A DNA stretch of 64,000 nucleotides from Bacteroidota bacterium (GCA_016124585.1 WGNL01000005.1:151951-215950), one strand, 5' to 3'; counted from the stretch's first letter, positions 8,819-17,715 are shown. Notes: generated by a model from the letters alone, not told the origin. Numbers and translations are program-made.

Positions 8819-8872
8819 GCCATTCACTCGATTGGAAAGATTTTATACTTTTAGCCCCATTAAAAAATTAAA

Positions 8873-9562
8873 ATGTTTATGCGAAACTTGTTTGTTTTGG
8901 CTTTTGGCCTCTTCCCTTTTGCCGCTATTTTAGGCCAAAATGCTGACCCTCAAAAAGAATTTGGTAACTGGAATGCTTGGATAAATAGCCTCAACTTTAG
9001 TCCAAAATGGAAGCTGGATTCTGATGTCCATTTTCGGTTTTGGCAGTTCGGGAAAGACCCCAACACACTCATCCTTCGTGGGCAATTGACTTATGTACTG
9101 CACCCTGCGGTCGAACTAGGTGCTGGTTACGGTTATTTTGAGTTCTACCCCTACGGTGATGTAGCCGATTTGAAACCCAATTCTAAAGAGCACCGCCCCT
9201 ACCAGCAGGCTTTTATCAAACATAAAATCAAAAAATTCTCTTTCAATCATCGACTTCGCTTGGAGGAGCGTCTGATTCAAACCCCTGCAAAAAAAGAAGT
9301 GCTGCGTTCTAGGTATCGTTTCATGGTATCGCATCCGGTGCAGGACAGACTTTACGCCTTCTTGGCCTACGAGCATTTTTGGACCTGGTCTGACCTGAAA
9401 TTTGACCAGGGCCGACTGCATATCGGACTTGGTCATCCGCTGGGCAAACACACCAAATTTGAGCTTGCTTATTTGTTCCACAAAGTGAAAAATGACCAGG
9501 AATTCAATCGACTTCAAGTAAATTTGATTACCAATTTCAAGTTGAAATCGAAGGAGGATTAG
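8873..9562 (+). CDS. DUF2490 family outer-membrane-type protein
   Basis: This 229-residue exported protein is related to its divergent neighbour. The signal peptide is MFMRNLFVLAFGLFPFAAIL with cleavage near G-QN; the second ATG (8879) is an equally good start. The mature part shows barrel-like strands (WNAWINSLNFSPKWKLDSDV, LRGQLTYVLHPAVELGAGYG, FNHRLRLEERLI, HTKFELAYLFHKV). It ends 12 bp before the response regulator gene, so it may be transcribed with the two-component system. Its substrate or role is unknown. Confidence 0.75.
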   Translation: MFMRNLFVLAFGLFPFAAILGQNADPQKEFGNWNAWINSLNFSPKWKLDSDVHFRFWQFGKDPNTLILRGQLTYVLHPAVELGAGYGYFEFYPYGDVADLKPNSKEHRPYQQAFIKHKIKKFSFNHRLRLEERLIQTPAKKEVLRSRYRFMVSHPVQDRLYAFLAYEHFWTWSDLKFDQGRLHIGLGHPLGKHTKFELAYLFHKVKNDQEFNRLQVNLITNFKLKSKED

Positions 9563-9574
9563 CAAAACCATCGC

Positions 9575-10252
9575 ATGAAAGTACTGCTGATTGACGACGA
9601 AATTTCTATCAACGGCTTCATCAACAAGGGATTGGAGGAAAATGGCTTTGAAGTCACCCAAGCATTTGATGGTGAAATGGGCCTGCGGCTTGCTCGTGGA
9701 GGTAGTTTCGACGTCATCATTCTCGACCTCATCATGCCAGGTATCAATGGTCTTGAAGTCTGTCGAAAACTGCGGGAGGAGCACCAAATACAGACGCCAA
9801 TCCTCATGCTCACAGCCCTGAATACTACTGAGGATGTAGTGGAAGGCTTGAACGTCGGCGCCGACGATTACCTCGGTAAACCCTTCAAATTTCAAGAACT
9901 ATTGGCGAGGGTTCGAGCTTTGGGCCGCCGCCGAGGGTTGGTGGACAAACCCCTCAACCTACTTCGGGTAGCTGATTTGACGATAGACTTGGACCAAAAA
10001 ATAGTGACGAGGGCCGACCAAGAATTGCAGCTAACGCTCAAGGAATTTCTGCTGTTGGAATGTCTTGTCCGTAACAAAAACCGGGTGCTCAGCCGACTAG
10101 ACCTTCTGGAAAAAGTTTGGGGCATACACTTCGATACGGGCACCAACGTCGTGGACGTGTACATGAATTACCTCCGCAACAAAATTGACAAGCCATTCGA
10201 CCAGAAACTTATTCAGACAGTGGTTGGCATGGGCTACGTCATCCGGGATTGA
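9575..10252 (+). CDS. OmpR-family response regulator transcription factor
   Basis: This is a DNA-binding response regulator of 225 residues. The receiver domain (1-120) has the acidic pocket DD at 7-8, the phospho-accepting aspartate at 51 (VIILDLIMPG), the conserved threonine in LMLTAL and lysine 102 in GKPF. The C-terminal winged-helix domain (about 128-223) has LTLKEFLLLECLVRN, then RVLSRLDLLEKVWG and DVYMNYLRNKID, typical of OmpR/PhoB proteins. The kinase gene follows 77 bp downstream. Its likely targets are the phased repeats at 11673-11713 upstream of the SulP gene. Confidence 0.95.
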   Translation: MKVLLIDDEISINGFINKGLEENGFEVTQAFDGEMGLRLARGGSFDVIILDLIMPGINGLEVCRKLREEHQIQTPILMLTALNTTEDVVEGLNVGADDYLGKPFKFQELLARVRALGRRRGLVDKPLNLLRVADLTIDLDQKIVTRADQELQLTLKEFLLLECLVRNKNRVLSRLDLLEKVWGIHFDTGTNVVDVYMNYLRNKIDKPFDQKLIQTVVGMGYVIRD

Positions 10253-10329
10253 GCTTGGTTCGACAAACTTGAGCTAAAAATTAAGACTCATTGCTCCATT
10301 TTCGATAGCAAACCCAAGAAGCTTCGAGC

Positions 10330-11661
10330 ATGAAAATCCGCAACCGCCTTACCATCATTTACACTTTGACTGCCTTCGCAACGATGGTTGCAGGGGGCAT
10401 TTTCATCTATTGGTTTAGCGCACGTTTTCATCACAAGGATTTTTTTCGGCGCTTAGAAGAACGAGTGGACATCACGGAGCAGATTTTTTTGGAAAAAAAC
10501 GAAACTGTTACCCAAGCCGTACGGGAGAAATTCTTGCATACACTCGACGAAGAAATTGAGTTCACGGTGACGCTACAACCCAGCGGACTAGACTCGTTGA
10601 ACCAGTTTTTACCAGAGCTGGGTGACCAGATTTTGCAAAACGATGTGGCTTTTTTTTGGCAAAACGGACGGCAGGGTGTTTGCAAACGTTATCATCTCCC
10701 AGCCGGCGAATATGCCGTGGTGGTCACCGCAGCCGATTTTTTTGGGCAAAAGAAGTTGGAAAACTTAAAGCATATCTTGCTTTCTGGTGCGCTTTTGGGC
10801 AGCGGCTTTCTTATCGTTGTGGGCTACTGGGTAACAGGCCGGGCACTGCGGCCCCTCGAAAACAAGATTCACGATGCCAGCCGCATCAGTGCCAATCGGT
10901 TCGACCTTCGATTGGCAGTGGAAAACCCAGATGACGAGCTTGGTCAGCTTGCTCTTGCCTTCAACTCCACTCTTGACCGTTTGCAAGCTGCTTTTGAGGC
11001 TCAAAGACGTTTTGTCAGCAACGCAAGCCACGAACTTCGAAACCCAATGACGGCCATCATCGGCGAGGCCGAAGTGCTGCTCTCACGGGAACGGACACCG
11101 GCCGAGTACCGGGCCGCAGTGCAAATAATCCAAACAGAAGCAGCCAGGTTGGAGCGCCTTACCAATGACCTGCTAGCCCTCGCCAATTCTGACTCCATGA
11201 CACAACTGCCCGCTCCGCAGCTCGTCGCCATCGATACGGTTTTGCTTGAAGTTTTGGAGAGATACCCCGCCGAGCGGTTGATGCTCGATATTGCTGAAGT
11301 AACTACCCCACCCACCGTATTGGCCAGCCTGTCATTGCTCACTTCTGCTTTCAACAATGTGTTGGAGAATGCCTTCAAATTCAGTGGTGACAAGCCTGTG
11401 ACAGTCAGCTTGTCAGCCAGTGCGACTGGGTGTTTGGTCAAAATCACAGATTTGGGAATTGGCATTCCTGCCTCAGAGATGGGGCATATTTACCAGCCGC
11501 TTTTTCGAGCCCGCAATGCAAGAGGGTTTAAAGGAACAGGTTTTGGATTGCCATTGGCCAAAAAAATAATTGAACTGCATGGTGGCCAATTGGAGGTGCA
11601 TTCCGAAGAGGGCAAGGGCACCACGGCGTCAATTTTCCTCCAAATTACTGCTTCGAAATAA
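10330..11661 (+). CDS. Sensor histidine kinase
   Basis: This is a membrane kinase of 443 residues, the partner of the response regulator just upstream. TM1 is at about 7-29, a sensor region at about 30-147 is presumably extracytoplasmic, and TM2 is at about 148-170. HAMP follows (about 171-223), then HisKA with the phospho-accepting His at about 234 (NASHELRNPM). The catalytic domain has the N box NVLENAFKFS, the G1 box DLGIGIP and the G2 box GTGFGLPLAKKI. The sensor part resembles CusS/QseC-type kinases more than PhoR, since no PAS domain is evident. The signal is unknown; the neighbours suggest anions or inorganic carbon. Confidence 0.93.
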   Translation: MKIRNRLTIIYTLTAFATMVAGGIFIYWFSARFHHKDFFRRLEERVDITEQIFLEKNETVTQAVREKFLHTLDEEIEFTVTLQPSGLDSLNQFLPELGDQILQNDVAFFWQNGRQGVCKRYHLPAGEYAVVVTAADFFGQKKLENLKHILLSGALLGSGFLIVVGYWVTGRALRPLENKIHDASRISANRFDLRLAVENPDDELGQLALAFNSTLDRLQAAFEAQRRFVSNASHELRNPMTAIIGEAEVLLSRERTPAEYRAAVQIIQTEAARLERLTNDLLALANSDSMTQLPAPQLVAIDTVLLEVLERYPAERLMLDIAEVTTPPTVLASLSLLTSAFNNVLENAFKFSGDKPVTVSLSASATGCLVKITDLGIGIPASEMGHIYQPLFRARNARGFKGTGFGLPLAKKIIELHGGQLEVHSEEGKGTTASIFLQITASK

Positions 11662-11672
11662 CTGAATCTTAT

Positions 11673-11730
11673 TTCTAATCTGGTTCTAATCTCGCTCTTA
11701 TTTCCTTCTAATCCATTGCCTTGAACTTTG
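11673..11730 (+). promoter_or_regulatory. 11-bp phased direct repeats with -7-like box upstream of SulP gene
   Basis: TTCTAATC occurs exactly at 11673-11680, 11684-11691 and 11706-11713, that is at steps of 11 and 22 bp. The skipped step (11695-11702, CTCTTATT) matches at five of eight positions. Ten bases after the last copy comes GAACTTTG (11723-11730), one base off the TAnnTTTG -7 box. This matches the layout of PhoB-type activator promoters, in which the tandem site replaces the -33 element. Binding by the regulator encoded at 9575-10252 is inference. Confidence 0.5.
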
Positions 11731-11815
11731 TGTCATCAATACGAGAAGTGGGCTTGCGCCATCTCCAAATTGTAGGTAGCGCAAGACATTTTGACTCAAA
11801 AATCAATAAGTGATA

Positions 11816-13477
11816 ATGGAAAATAACATTCATTTGGAACAGCCGAAAACCGGCTTTTTCAGTAATTTAAAAAACGACCTCCCTGCTAGTATCGTCGTGT
11901 TTTTGGTGGCAACGCCATTATGTTTGGGCATTGCCTTGGCATCTGGAGCACCGCTGTTTTCGGGCATCATTGCAGGCATCATTGGCGGCATCGTGGTAGG
12001 TATGGTAAGTGGCTCTCCGCTTGGTGTATCTGGCCCTGCGGCAGGTTTGGCGGTTATTGTGCTCAATGCAATTGCGGCATTTGGCTCGTACCAAACCTTT
12101 CTCCTTGCGGTAGTCTTGGCTGGTATATTTCAGTTGGCACTAGGATACCTGCGGGCTGGTGTTATCGGCTATTATTTTCCTTCTTCGGTGATAAAAGGAA
12201 TGCTTTCTGGCATTGGTCTAATCATCATTTTGAAACAAATCCCCCATGCTTTTGGCTATGATGAAGTACCGGAGGGCAACCTTGAGTTTGCGCAAGCAGA
12301 TGCCCAAAATACTTTCTCTGAGTTCACAAACATGCTGAATTATGTACAGCCGGGCGCTATCATCATCACCTTGATTTCATTAGCCATCATGATTTTTTGG
12401 GATAGGCCTTTTATGAAAAAACTCAAAATATCGCAGTGGGTACAAGGTCCGTTAGTGGCCGTGGTTAGTGGTATTTTACTCAATTTGCTTTTCAATGCAG
12501 TAGCCCCGTCTTTGGCCATTGACCCTAAACACTTGGTGCAATTGCCCGTAGCTGACAGCTGGGAAGGAGTATTGGGTTTATTCACATACCCAGATTTCAG
12601 CCAACTCGGCAATATGGCCGTTTACACCACAGCACTCACCATTGCGGTAGTGGCCAGTCTCGAAACACTGCTCTGTGTCGAAGCAACCGACAAGCTTGAT
12701 CCACAGAAACGTGTCACACCTACGAACCGGGAGTTGAAAGCACAGGGGATTGGCAATATTTTTTCTGGATTGGTTGGTGGCTTGCCCATAACACAAGTGA
12801 TTGTTCGCAGCTCTGCAAACATCCAGTCGGGGGGGCGCACAAAGGCGTCAGCAGTGCTGCACGGGGTATTTCTTTTGATTGCGGCATTGGCCATCCCTAC
12901 CGTTTTGAATATGATTCCTCTCGCTTGCTTGGCAGCTATCCTATTTGTGGTGGGCTACAAATTGGCAAAGCCAGCGCTTTTCAAAGCTATGTATCGCCAA
13001 GGTTGGTACCAGTTTGCACCCTTCGTCGTAACGGTGCTAGGTATCTTGTTCTCCGACTTGCTCATTGGCATCGGCTTAGGAATGGGTGTGGCGATTTTCT
13101 TTATTCTGCTAAACAATTACCGTAACCCATACTTCCTCGCTGATGAACCGCACAAGCCTGGTGATTTGATTCAGATAAAACTATCGGAAGAAGTGACTTT
13201 CCTCAACCGGGCGAGCATCATGCGTACCCTGGATGAAATCCCGCCACATGCTAAGGTGGAAATTGACGCCAGCCGCTCCGTCAGCATCGACTACGATGTG
13301 TACGAACTGATAAAAAATTACGAAGAAAAAGCTAGGATGAACGGCACGGAACTTAAGCTGAAAGGCTTCTCTAGCATGAAACAAGAGAACGACTCTGTGC
13401 GGCGTATCAAGCGGGTCATCCGAAGGGAACAGCGGTTGGCCAATGAACTGGAATTGACGGAACAACAAGCTAATTGA
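11816..13477 (+). CDS. SulP family anion transporter (probable bicarbonate/sulfate permease)
   Basis: This is an inner-membrane anion permease of 553 residues, with about 10-14 hydrophobic segments and a C-terminal STAS domain (about 440-540; IKLSEEVTFLNRASIMRTLD, then EIDASRSVSIDYDVYELI). The SulP signature is visible in LPASIVVFLVATPLCLGIAL and SGSPLGVSGPAAGLAVIVLN. The ATG at 11816 is preferred over the GTG two codons earlier. The beta-carbonic anhydrase gene follows 68 bp downstream; this pairing is frequent in bacteria and suggests bicarbonate as the substrate, although sulfate cannot be excluded. It probably answers to the upstream two-component system. Confidence 0.92.
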   Translation: MENNIHLEQPKTGFFSNLKNDLPASIVVFLVATPLCLGIALASGAPLFSGIIAGIIGGIVVGMVSGSPLGVSGPAAGLAVIVLNAIAAFGSYQTFLLAVVLAGIFQLALGYLRAGVIGYYFPSSVIKGMLSGIGLIIILKQIPHAFGYDEVPEGNLEFAQADAQNTFSEFTNMLNYVQPGAIIITLISLAIMIFWDRPFMKKLKISQWVQGPLVAVVSGILLNLLFNAVAPSLAIDPKHLVQLPVADSWEGVLGLFTYPDFSQLGNMAVYTTALTIAVVASLETLLCVEATDKLDPQKRVTPTNRELKAQGIGNIFSGLVGGLPITQVIVRSSANIQSGGRTKASAVLHGVFLLIAALAIPTVLNMIPLACLAAILFVVGYKLAKPALFKAMYRQGWYQFAPFVVTVLGILFSDLLIGIGLGMGVAIFFILLNNYRNPYFLADEPHKPGDLIQIKLSEEVTFLNRASIMRTLDEIPPHAKVEIDASRSVSIDYDVYELIKNYEEKARMNGTELKLKGFSSMKQENDSVRRIKRVIRREQRLANELELTEQQAN

Positions 13478-13545
13478 CCATTATCCTTGACAGGCGTCGA
13501 TGGCTTCATTGCTGTCGGCGTTTGTCATAATAAACATTAAAAATC

Positions 13546-14211
13546 ATGCGTACTCACACCAAAGAAACTCAATCGAGTTTGACGCCCCAGAAGGCGCTAC
13601 AATTTTTGAAGGAAGGCAACCAGCGGTTCGTTGGAAACCTGAGCTATAACCGTAACCTGCTTCAACAAGTGAACGAGACTTCCGATGGACAGTTCCCATT
13701 CGCAGTGGTTTTGAGCTGCATTGACAGCCGCACCTCTGCTGAGCTGATTTTTGACCAAGGGCTGGGCGATATTTTCAGCGTCAGAATCGCTGGGAACGTT
13801 CTAAACAACGACATCCTTGGCAGCATGGAATTTGCTTGCAATGTGGCTGGCTCAAAGCTAGTGGTGGTACTTGGCCACTCGAAATGTGGCGCAGTCAAAG
13901 GGGCTTGCGCTAACGTGAAAATGGGACACTTGACAGGGCTTTTGGATAAAATCCAACCTTCCATCAACAAGGTCACTTTGCAGCAAACTAAATTAGATGC
14001 GGCAGATTTTGTGGAGGAGGTAGCCACGGAGAATGTGCTCCTGCAAATGCAGCAAGTGCTCGAACAGAGTGAAATTTTGCGAAATCTTTACGAAGAAGGA
14101 AAAATAGGGGTAGTTGGTGCAATGTACAGTGTAGAGACTGGCGAAGTGGAATTTTTGTCGAAAATGTTCTTAGAAACCGCCAATGTCAAATCTGAGAAGT
14201 TAGCGGCTTGA
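13546..14211 (+). CDS. Beta-class carbonic anhydrase
   Basis: This is a zinc enzyme of 221 residues interconverting CO2 and bicarbonate. The zinc ligands are plain: Cys and the Asp-Arg dyad in SCIDSRTSAE, and His and Cys in LGHSKCGAVKGA. The substrate-site segment FSVRIAGNVLNNDILGSMEF is also typical. No signal peptide is seen, so it is probably cytoplasmic. It is positioned after the SulP transporter, where it would hydrate or trap imported inorganic carbon. The terminator at 14322-14360 closes this unit. Confidence 0.96.
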   Translation: MRTHTKETQSSLTPQKALQFLKEGNQRFVGNLSYNRNLLQQVNETSDGQFPFAVVLSCIDSRTSAELIFDQGLGDIFSVRIAGNVLNNDILGSMEFACNVAGSKLVVVLGHSKCGAVKGACANVKMGHLTGLLDKIQPSINKVTLQQTKLDAADFVEEVATENVLLQMQQVLEQSEILRNLYEEGKIGVVGAMYSVETGEVEFLSKMFLETANVKSEKLAA

Positions 14212-14321
14212 TTCCATGTTCCCGCAAAGTTTATACAATATTAATGTAGGCTTTGCACTGCCTTCTTGGGCTGGGAATATATTTCACCAGTTTTCTAATT
14301 AAGAATCTCCCTTCGGGGAGC

Positions 14322-14360
14322 AGAGGCTGTTCCGTAAGGGGCAGCCTCTTTGTTTTTCTG
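14322..14360 (+). terminator. Rho-independent terminator after carbonic anhydrase gene
   Basis: AGAGGCTG (14322-14329) pairs perfectly with CAGCCTCT (14342-14349), with a 12-base loop, and TTGTTTTTCTG follows. Confidence 0.75.
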
Positions 14361-14396
14361 TTTTTTACTAAAACAGCCTTTCTTTGCCCATTAAAA

Positions 14397-15149
14397 ATGG
14401 AATTCCTCCAACACTTCCAACTCACGGGCTTTGAATGGACAATGGTAGCCCTCACAGCACTGGCCATCGGCCTGTCTAAAACTGGCTTGAATGGCCTAGG
14501 CACATTGTTCGTCCCAATCTTGGCGCATGTGTTCGGTGGAAAAGCTTCTACTGGTATCGTGCTCCCCTTGCTCATCATGGCCGATATATTTGCAGTTGCT
14601 TACTACCGAAGACACGCCGATTGGTCTGTACTGGTGAGACTGCTGCCTTGGGCGTTTGTGGGCATTGTCATCGGTACAGTGACCAGCAAGCAAATTGACG
14701 ATGAAACCTTCAAAATAATCATGGGGGTCATCATTGTGCTTAGCGTGGTCATCATGATATGGCAGGAAACACGCACCGAGCATTTGATACCCAGTCATAG
14801 GGCATTTGCAGCAGCAATGGGCTTGGCAGCGGGCTATACTACTATGGTAGGAAATTTGGCTGGTGCAGTTACCTCACTTTATTTGTTATCCATGCGGCTG
14901 CCAAAGAACAATTTTATCGGCACTGGAGCCTGGTTCTACCTTTCCATCAATTGCTTTAAAGTACCATTTCATATTTTTTCGTGGGAAACCATTAGCTGGG
15001 AAAGCTTCAAAATGGACCTTGTAATGTTTCCATTTATTGCTATCGGAGCGGTATTGGGCATCCTCATTATTAAACGATTGAGCGAATCGGTGTATCGCAA
15101 ATTCATCATTGGTATGACTTTGGCGACAGTTGTCCTGCTGTTTTGGTAA
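14397..15149 (+). CDS. TauE/SafE family sulfite/sulfonate exporter-like permease
   Basis: This is a membrane protein of 250 residues with about eight hydrophobic segments in two related halves, as in TauE/SafE proteins (GLSKTGLNGLGTLFVPILAH near residue 25, and AGYTTMVGNLAGAVTSLYLL in the second half). The family exports or exchanges sulfite, sulfonates or other organic anions; the substrate here is unknown. I use the ATG at 14397, because the longer frame from 14253 runs through the upstream terminator hairpin. Confidence 0.88.
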   Translation: MEFLQHFQLTGFEWTMVALTALAIGLSKTGLNGLGTLFVPILAHVFGGKASTGIVLPLLIMADIFAVAYYRRHADWSVLVRLLPWAFVGIVIGTVTSKQIDDETFKIIMGVIIVLSVVIMIWQETRTEHLIPSHRAFAAAMGLAAGYTTMVGNLAGAVTSLYLLSMRLPKNNFIGTGAWFYLSINCFKVPFHIFSWETISWESFKMDLVMFPFIAIGAVLGILIIKRLSESVYRKFIIGMTLATVVLLFW

Positions 15150-15225
15150 TTCCCTAGACTTAAGTGACAGTCCCCTACTTGAATATCAAACCATCCAACA
15201 ATTCAGCAATTTCAACAATCCAAGC

Positions 15226-15233
15226 TATCTTTG
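15226..15233 (+). promoter_or_regulatory. Promoter -7 box of the OmpA-like gene
   Basis: TATCTTTG matches TAnnTTTG and ends 25 bases before the ATG at 15259. It excludes the longer frame starting at 15130. Confidence 0.5.
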
Positions 15234-15258
15234 CTCAGTATCACAAAATCATTTTCCT

Positions 15259-16230
15259 ATGAAAATCAACAAGTTATTGATTGTAGCGGTTGTCACCGCA
15301 ACCTTTGCGACTAGCTGTGTTTCTACACAAAAATACAAGGATATGCAGACGGCTCGTGACCACTACAAGGCCGAATATGAGAACGAGCGTGTGGCCAGCC
15401 AAGAAAACGAAGAGTTGAAAAACAAACTTCGCCAATCGGAAAGCCAGTTGCAGCAGGCCAAGAATGCCTACGAACAACAGAATACTGAACTGAGTATTTT
15501 AAAAAGATACAACGAAGAACTGTCAACTCGCTACGAGCAGGCAGCTAAGGAAAACTCCAAGCTTTTATCGGAATATTCCGCAGATAAGACAGCATACGAG
15601 GCACAGGTTGCCCAAAGCTTGGAAGAACTTCGTCGCAAACAATTGCAATTAGAGGGGCTAGAAGGTGCTATCGGCGATCAAAATGCTAGCCTTGAAAACA
15701 TGAAGGTGAATTTGATGACCCGCGAGCAACGGGTAGCAGAATTGGAGCGCCTTGTTGCTGAAAAGCAGGCACAGATGGACGGGCTTCGCAATAGCCTCAA
15801 TGCAGCATTTCATGGCTTCAATGCCACTGACCTCAGTGTCGAAGAACGAAATGGTAAAATATATGTGTCGCTGAGTCAGAACTTGCTTTTTAAATCAGGC
15901 AGTGACAAAGTTGACCCCAAAGGAGTAGAAGCACTTGGCCAGTTGGCCAAAGCCTTAAATGATAATCCCAATATCGAAATCATTGTAGAAGGACATACCG
16001 ATAATACAGGAGGGGTGGATTACAACTGGAATCTCAGTGTCAGCAGGGCAACCAGTGTGGTAAAAATTTTGGCATTGAATGGTGTGCTTCCCAACCGAAT
16101 GATTGCCTCCGGAAGGGGGATGCATCACCCAATCGTCCCTAACGATACCGAAGCCAACAAGGCCAAGAACCGTCGCACGGAAATCATCCTCTCACCGAAC
16201 CTTGATAAAATCCTTGAACTTACGAAATAG
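15259..16230 (+). CDS. OmpA family lipoprotein with coiled coil
   Basis: This lipoprotein (323 residues) is predicted to link the outer membrane to peptidoglycan. The signal peptide ends in a lipobox (VVTATFATSC). A long heptad-rich coiled coil spans about 30-190 (for example ENEELKNKLRQSESQLQQAK). The C-terminal OmpA domain (about 205-320) has the peptidoglycan-binding core EIIVEGHTDNTGGVDYNWNL, then LSVSRATSVV and NRRTEIIL. The start at 15259 is set by the lipobox and the promoter box. It appears to be a single-gene unit. Confidence 0.93.
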   Translation: MKINKLLIVAVVTATFATSCVSTQKYKDMQTARDHYKAEYENERVASQENEELKNKLRQSESQLQQAKNAYEQQNTELSILKRYNEELSTRYEQAAKENSKLLSEYSADKTAYEAQVAQSLEELRRKQLQLEGLEGAIGDQNASLENMKVNLMTREQRVAELERLVAEKQAQMDGLRNSLNAAFHGFNATDLSVEERNGKIYVSLSQNLLFKSGSDKVDPKGVEALGQLAKALNDNPNIEIIVEGHTDNTGGVDYNWNLSVSRATSVVKILALNGVLPNRMIASGRGMHHPIVPNDTEANKAKNRRTEIILSPNLDKILELTK

Positions 16231-16310
16231 TGGATTAGTGCTTTTGTGTTAGGCATTTACATTGCCTCACAAGCCCTCAAAAATACTTGCGTAAACTACA
16301 TTGAACGAAA

Positions 16311-17237
16311 ATGCTCGCTGCCCACTCCCGCATCCAGCCGTACATCCACCGGACGCCAGTCCTGACTTGCCAAGCACTTGACCAAATGGCAGGTGCATCC
16401 TTGTTTTTCAAATGTGAAAACTTTCAAAAAATGGGCGCCTTCAAAATGCGTGGTGCTGCGAATGCTATTTTGCAATTGACGGATGAACAAAGGCAACGGG
16501 GCGTAGCTACCCATTCCAGCGGGAATTTTGCGCAAGCGATGGCACTTTCAGCGCAAATGTTAGGCATCCAAGCCTACATCGTCATGCCTTCCAACTCACC
16601 AGCGGTAAAAAAGGCAGCAGTGCGTGGTTATGGCGGTGAAATCATCGAGTGCGAGCCCACTTTAGCAGCACGTGAATCAACGCTGGCAAAAGTAGTGGAA
16701 CGGACTGGGGCTACTTTCGTGCATCCGTTCAATGATGAGAATGTGATAACGGGACAAGGCACAGCGGCGCTCGAATTGTTGCAAGATGTTGACAATCTGG
16801 ACGTTATCTTGTCACCTGTGGGTGGAGGTGGCTTGCTAGCAGGAACAGCGCTGGCGACACATCATTTTTCACCCAAAACAAAGGTTTGGGCAGGGGAGCC
16901 AACTGGAGCAAATGATGCCTGGCAAAGTAAAAAAGCAGGCCACATCATCCCTCAAACTAACCCGCAAACCATCGCTGACGGCCTGCGTACCTCACTTGGT
17001 GATAAAACCTGGCCTATCATTCGTGACAATGTGGAGCGAATTGTGCTAGTAGATGAAACTGAAATCGTGGCATCTCTGCGCCTGTTGCTGGAGCGAATGA
17101 AAATTGTGGTGGAGCCTAGTGGCGCTGTGGCTTTGGCTGCTGTTCTGAAAGAAAAAACTTCCATTGCTGGCAAGCGGGTCGGCGTCATCCTCTCCGGTGG
17201 TAACGTGGATTTGAAAGCCTTGGCCGCCTATTTGTAA
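16311..17237 (+). CDS. Serine/threonine dehydratase or serine racemase family enzyme
   Basis: This is a PLP fold-type II enzyme of 308 residues. The PLP lysine lies in FQKMGAFKMRGAANAI, the Asn-containing substrate loop in HSSGNFAQAMA, and the phosphate-binding glycine loop is SPVGGGGLLAGTA. It lacks a C-terminal ACT regulatory domain, so it resembles catabolic threonine dehydratase or serine racemase rather than biosynthetic IlvA. The exact reaction cannot be told from sequence. An in-frame stop nine bases before the ATG fixes the start. The stop codon lies inside the palindrome at 17234-17260. Confidence 0.9.
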   Translation: MLAAHSRIQPYIHRTPVLTCQALDQMAGASLFFKCENFQKMGAFKMRGAANAILQLTDEQRQRGVATHSSGNFAQAMALSAQMLGIQAYIVMPSNSPAVKKAAVRGYGGEIIECEPTLAARESTLAKVVERTGATFVHPFNDENVITGQGTAALELLQDVDNLDVILSPVGGGGLLAGTALATHHFSPKTKVWAGEPTGANDAWQSKKAGHIIPQTNPQTIADGLRTSLGDKTWPIIRDNVERIVLVDETEIVASLRLLLERMKIVVEPSGAVALAAVLKEKTSIAGKRVGVILSGGNVDLKALAAYL

Positions 17238-17260
17238 CACGGACTGCTAGTCCGTGTTAC
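17234..17260. repeat. Perfect 12-bp inverted repeat, loop of 3
   Basis: GTAACACGGACT (17234-17245) and AGTCCGTGTTAC (17249-17260) are exact reverse complements around GCT. The left arm contains the dehydratase stop codon. No T-run follows, so it is either a weak terminator or a REP-like dispersed palindrome. Confidence 0.7.
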
Positions 17261-17307
17261 GGTTAAGACCAAAATGACGTTTGAGGCGTTTACATTAAAA
17301 AACTAAT

Positions 17308-17715
17308 ATGCGTTTATTGCAATTACTCTTGCTGGCAGCCCTTCTCAGTATTTTTGCATGCAAAAAAGACGACGCCCTTCCTGCTACTCAAACTGTGATG
17401 GTAAAATTTGAGAACAAAACTGGATATGACATTAAGTATCTAAGTGTCAGCAGAGCTGAAGTCGGTGATTTGAAAAAAGGCAAAACGAGTGAGTACTTCA
17501 GCTACGAACAGTTTGGGCAGCAGTTCGGCTTTGCGCTGGTGGAAGCAGTCGGAACGATTGACGGGAAGAAGTATTTCACGGGATCGGCATGCCAAGGAAT
17601 CTGTGGAACTTCCTCAGCGCCGCATGGTACTTGGCTGAACCCAGGCTATTATAAAATTGGTATTTACATAGCCAAAAATGAACCTAACGCATTGGAGTTC
17701 AAACTGTTAGACTAA
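17308..17715 (+). CDS. Small lipoprotein of unknown function
   Basis: This 135-residue protein has a short signal peptide and lipobox (LLLAALLSIFAC) followed by KKDD. The mature part looks like a small beta-rich domain (VMVKFENKTGYDIKYLSVSR). It has one pair of closely spaced cysteines (GSACQGICG) that could form a disulfide, and the ending NPGYYKIGIYIAKNEP. No family is recognised. It lies between the dehydratase and rluF genes with no obvious operon partner. Confidence 0.75.
   Translation: MRLLQLLLLAALLSIFACKKDDALPATQTVMVKFENKTGYDIKYLSVSRAEVGDLKKGKTSEYFSYEQFGQQFGFALVEAVGTIDGKKYFTGSACQGICGTSSAPHGTWLNPGYYKIGIYIAKNEPNALEFKLLD

Noticed and set aside
9116..9895. 259-codon reverse open frame across the DUF2490 and response regulator genes
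   Set aside because: It overlaps two well-supported forward genes, including the phospho-receiver domain; its translation lacks motifs.
9575..11661. The two-component pair as PhoB/PhoR of the pst operon
   Set aside because: The kinase has no PAS domain and resembles CusS/QseC types, and the genes lie with the SulP transporter; it could still be involved, but the sequence does not show it.
14253..14396. N-terminal extension of the TauE/SafE gene
   Set aside because: The extension would run through the terminator hairpin at 14322-14360, and the membrane protein pattern starts only at 14397.
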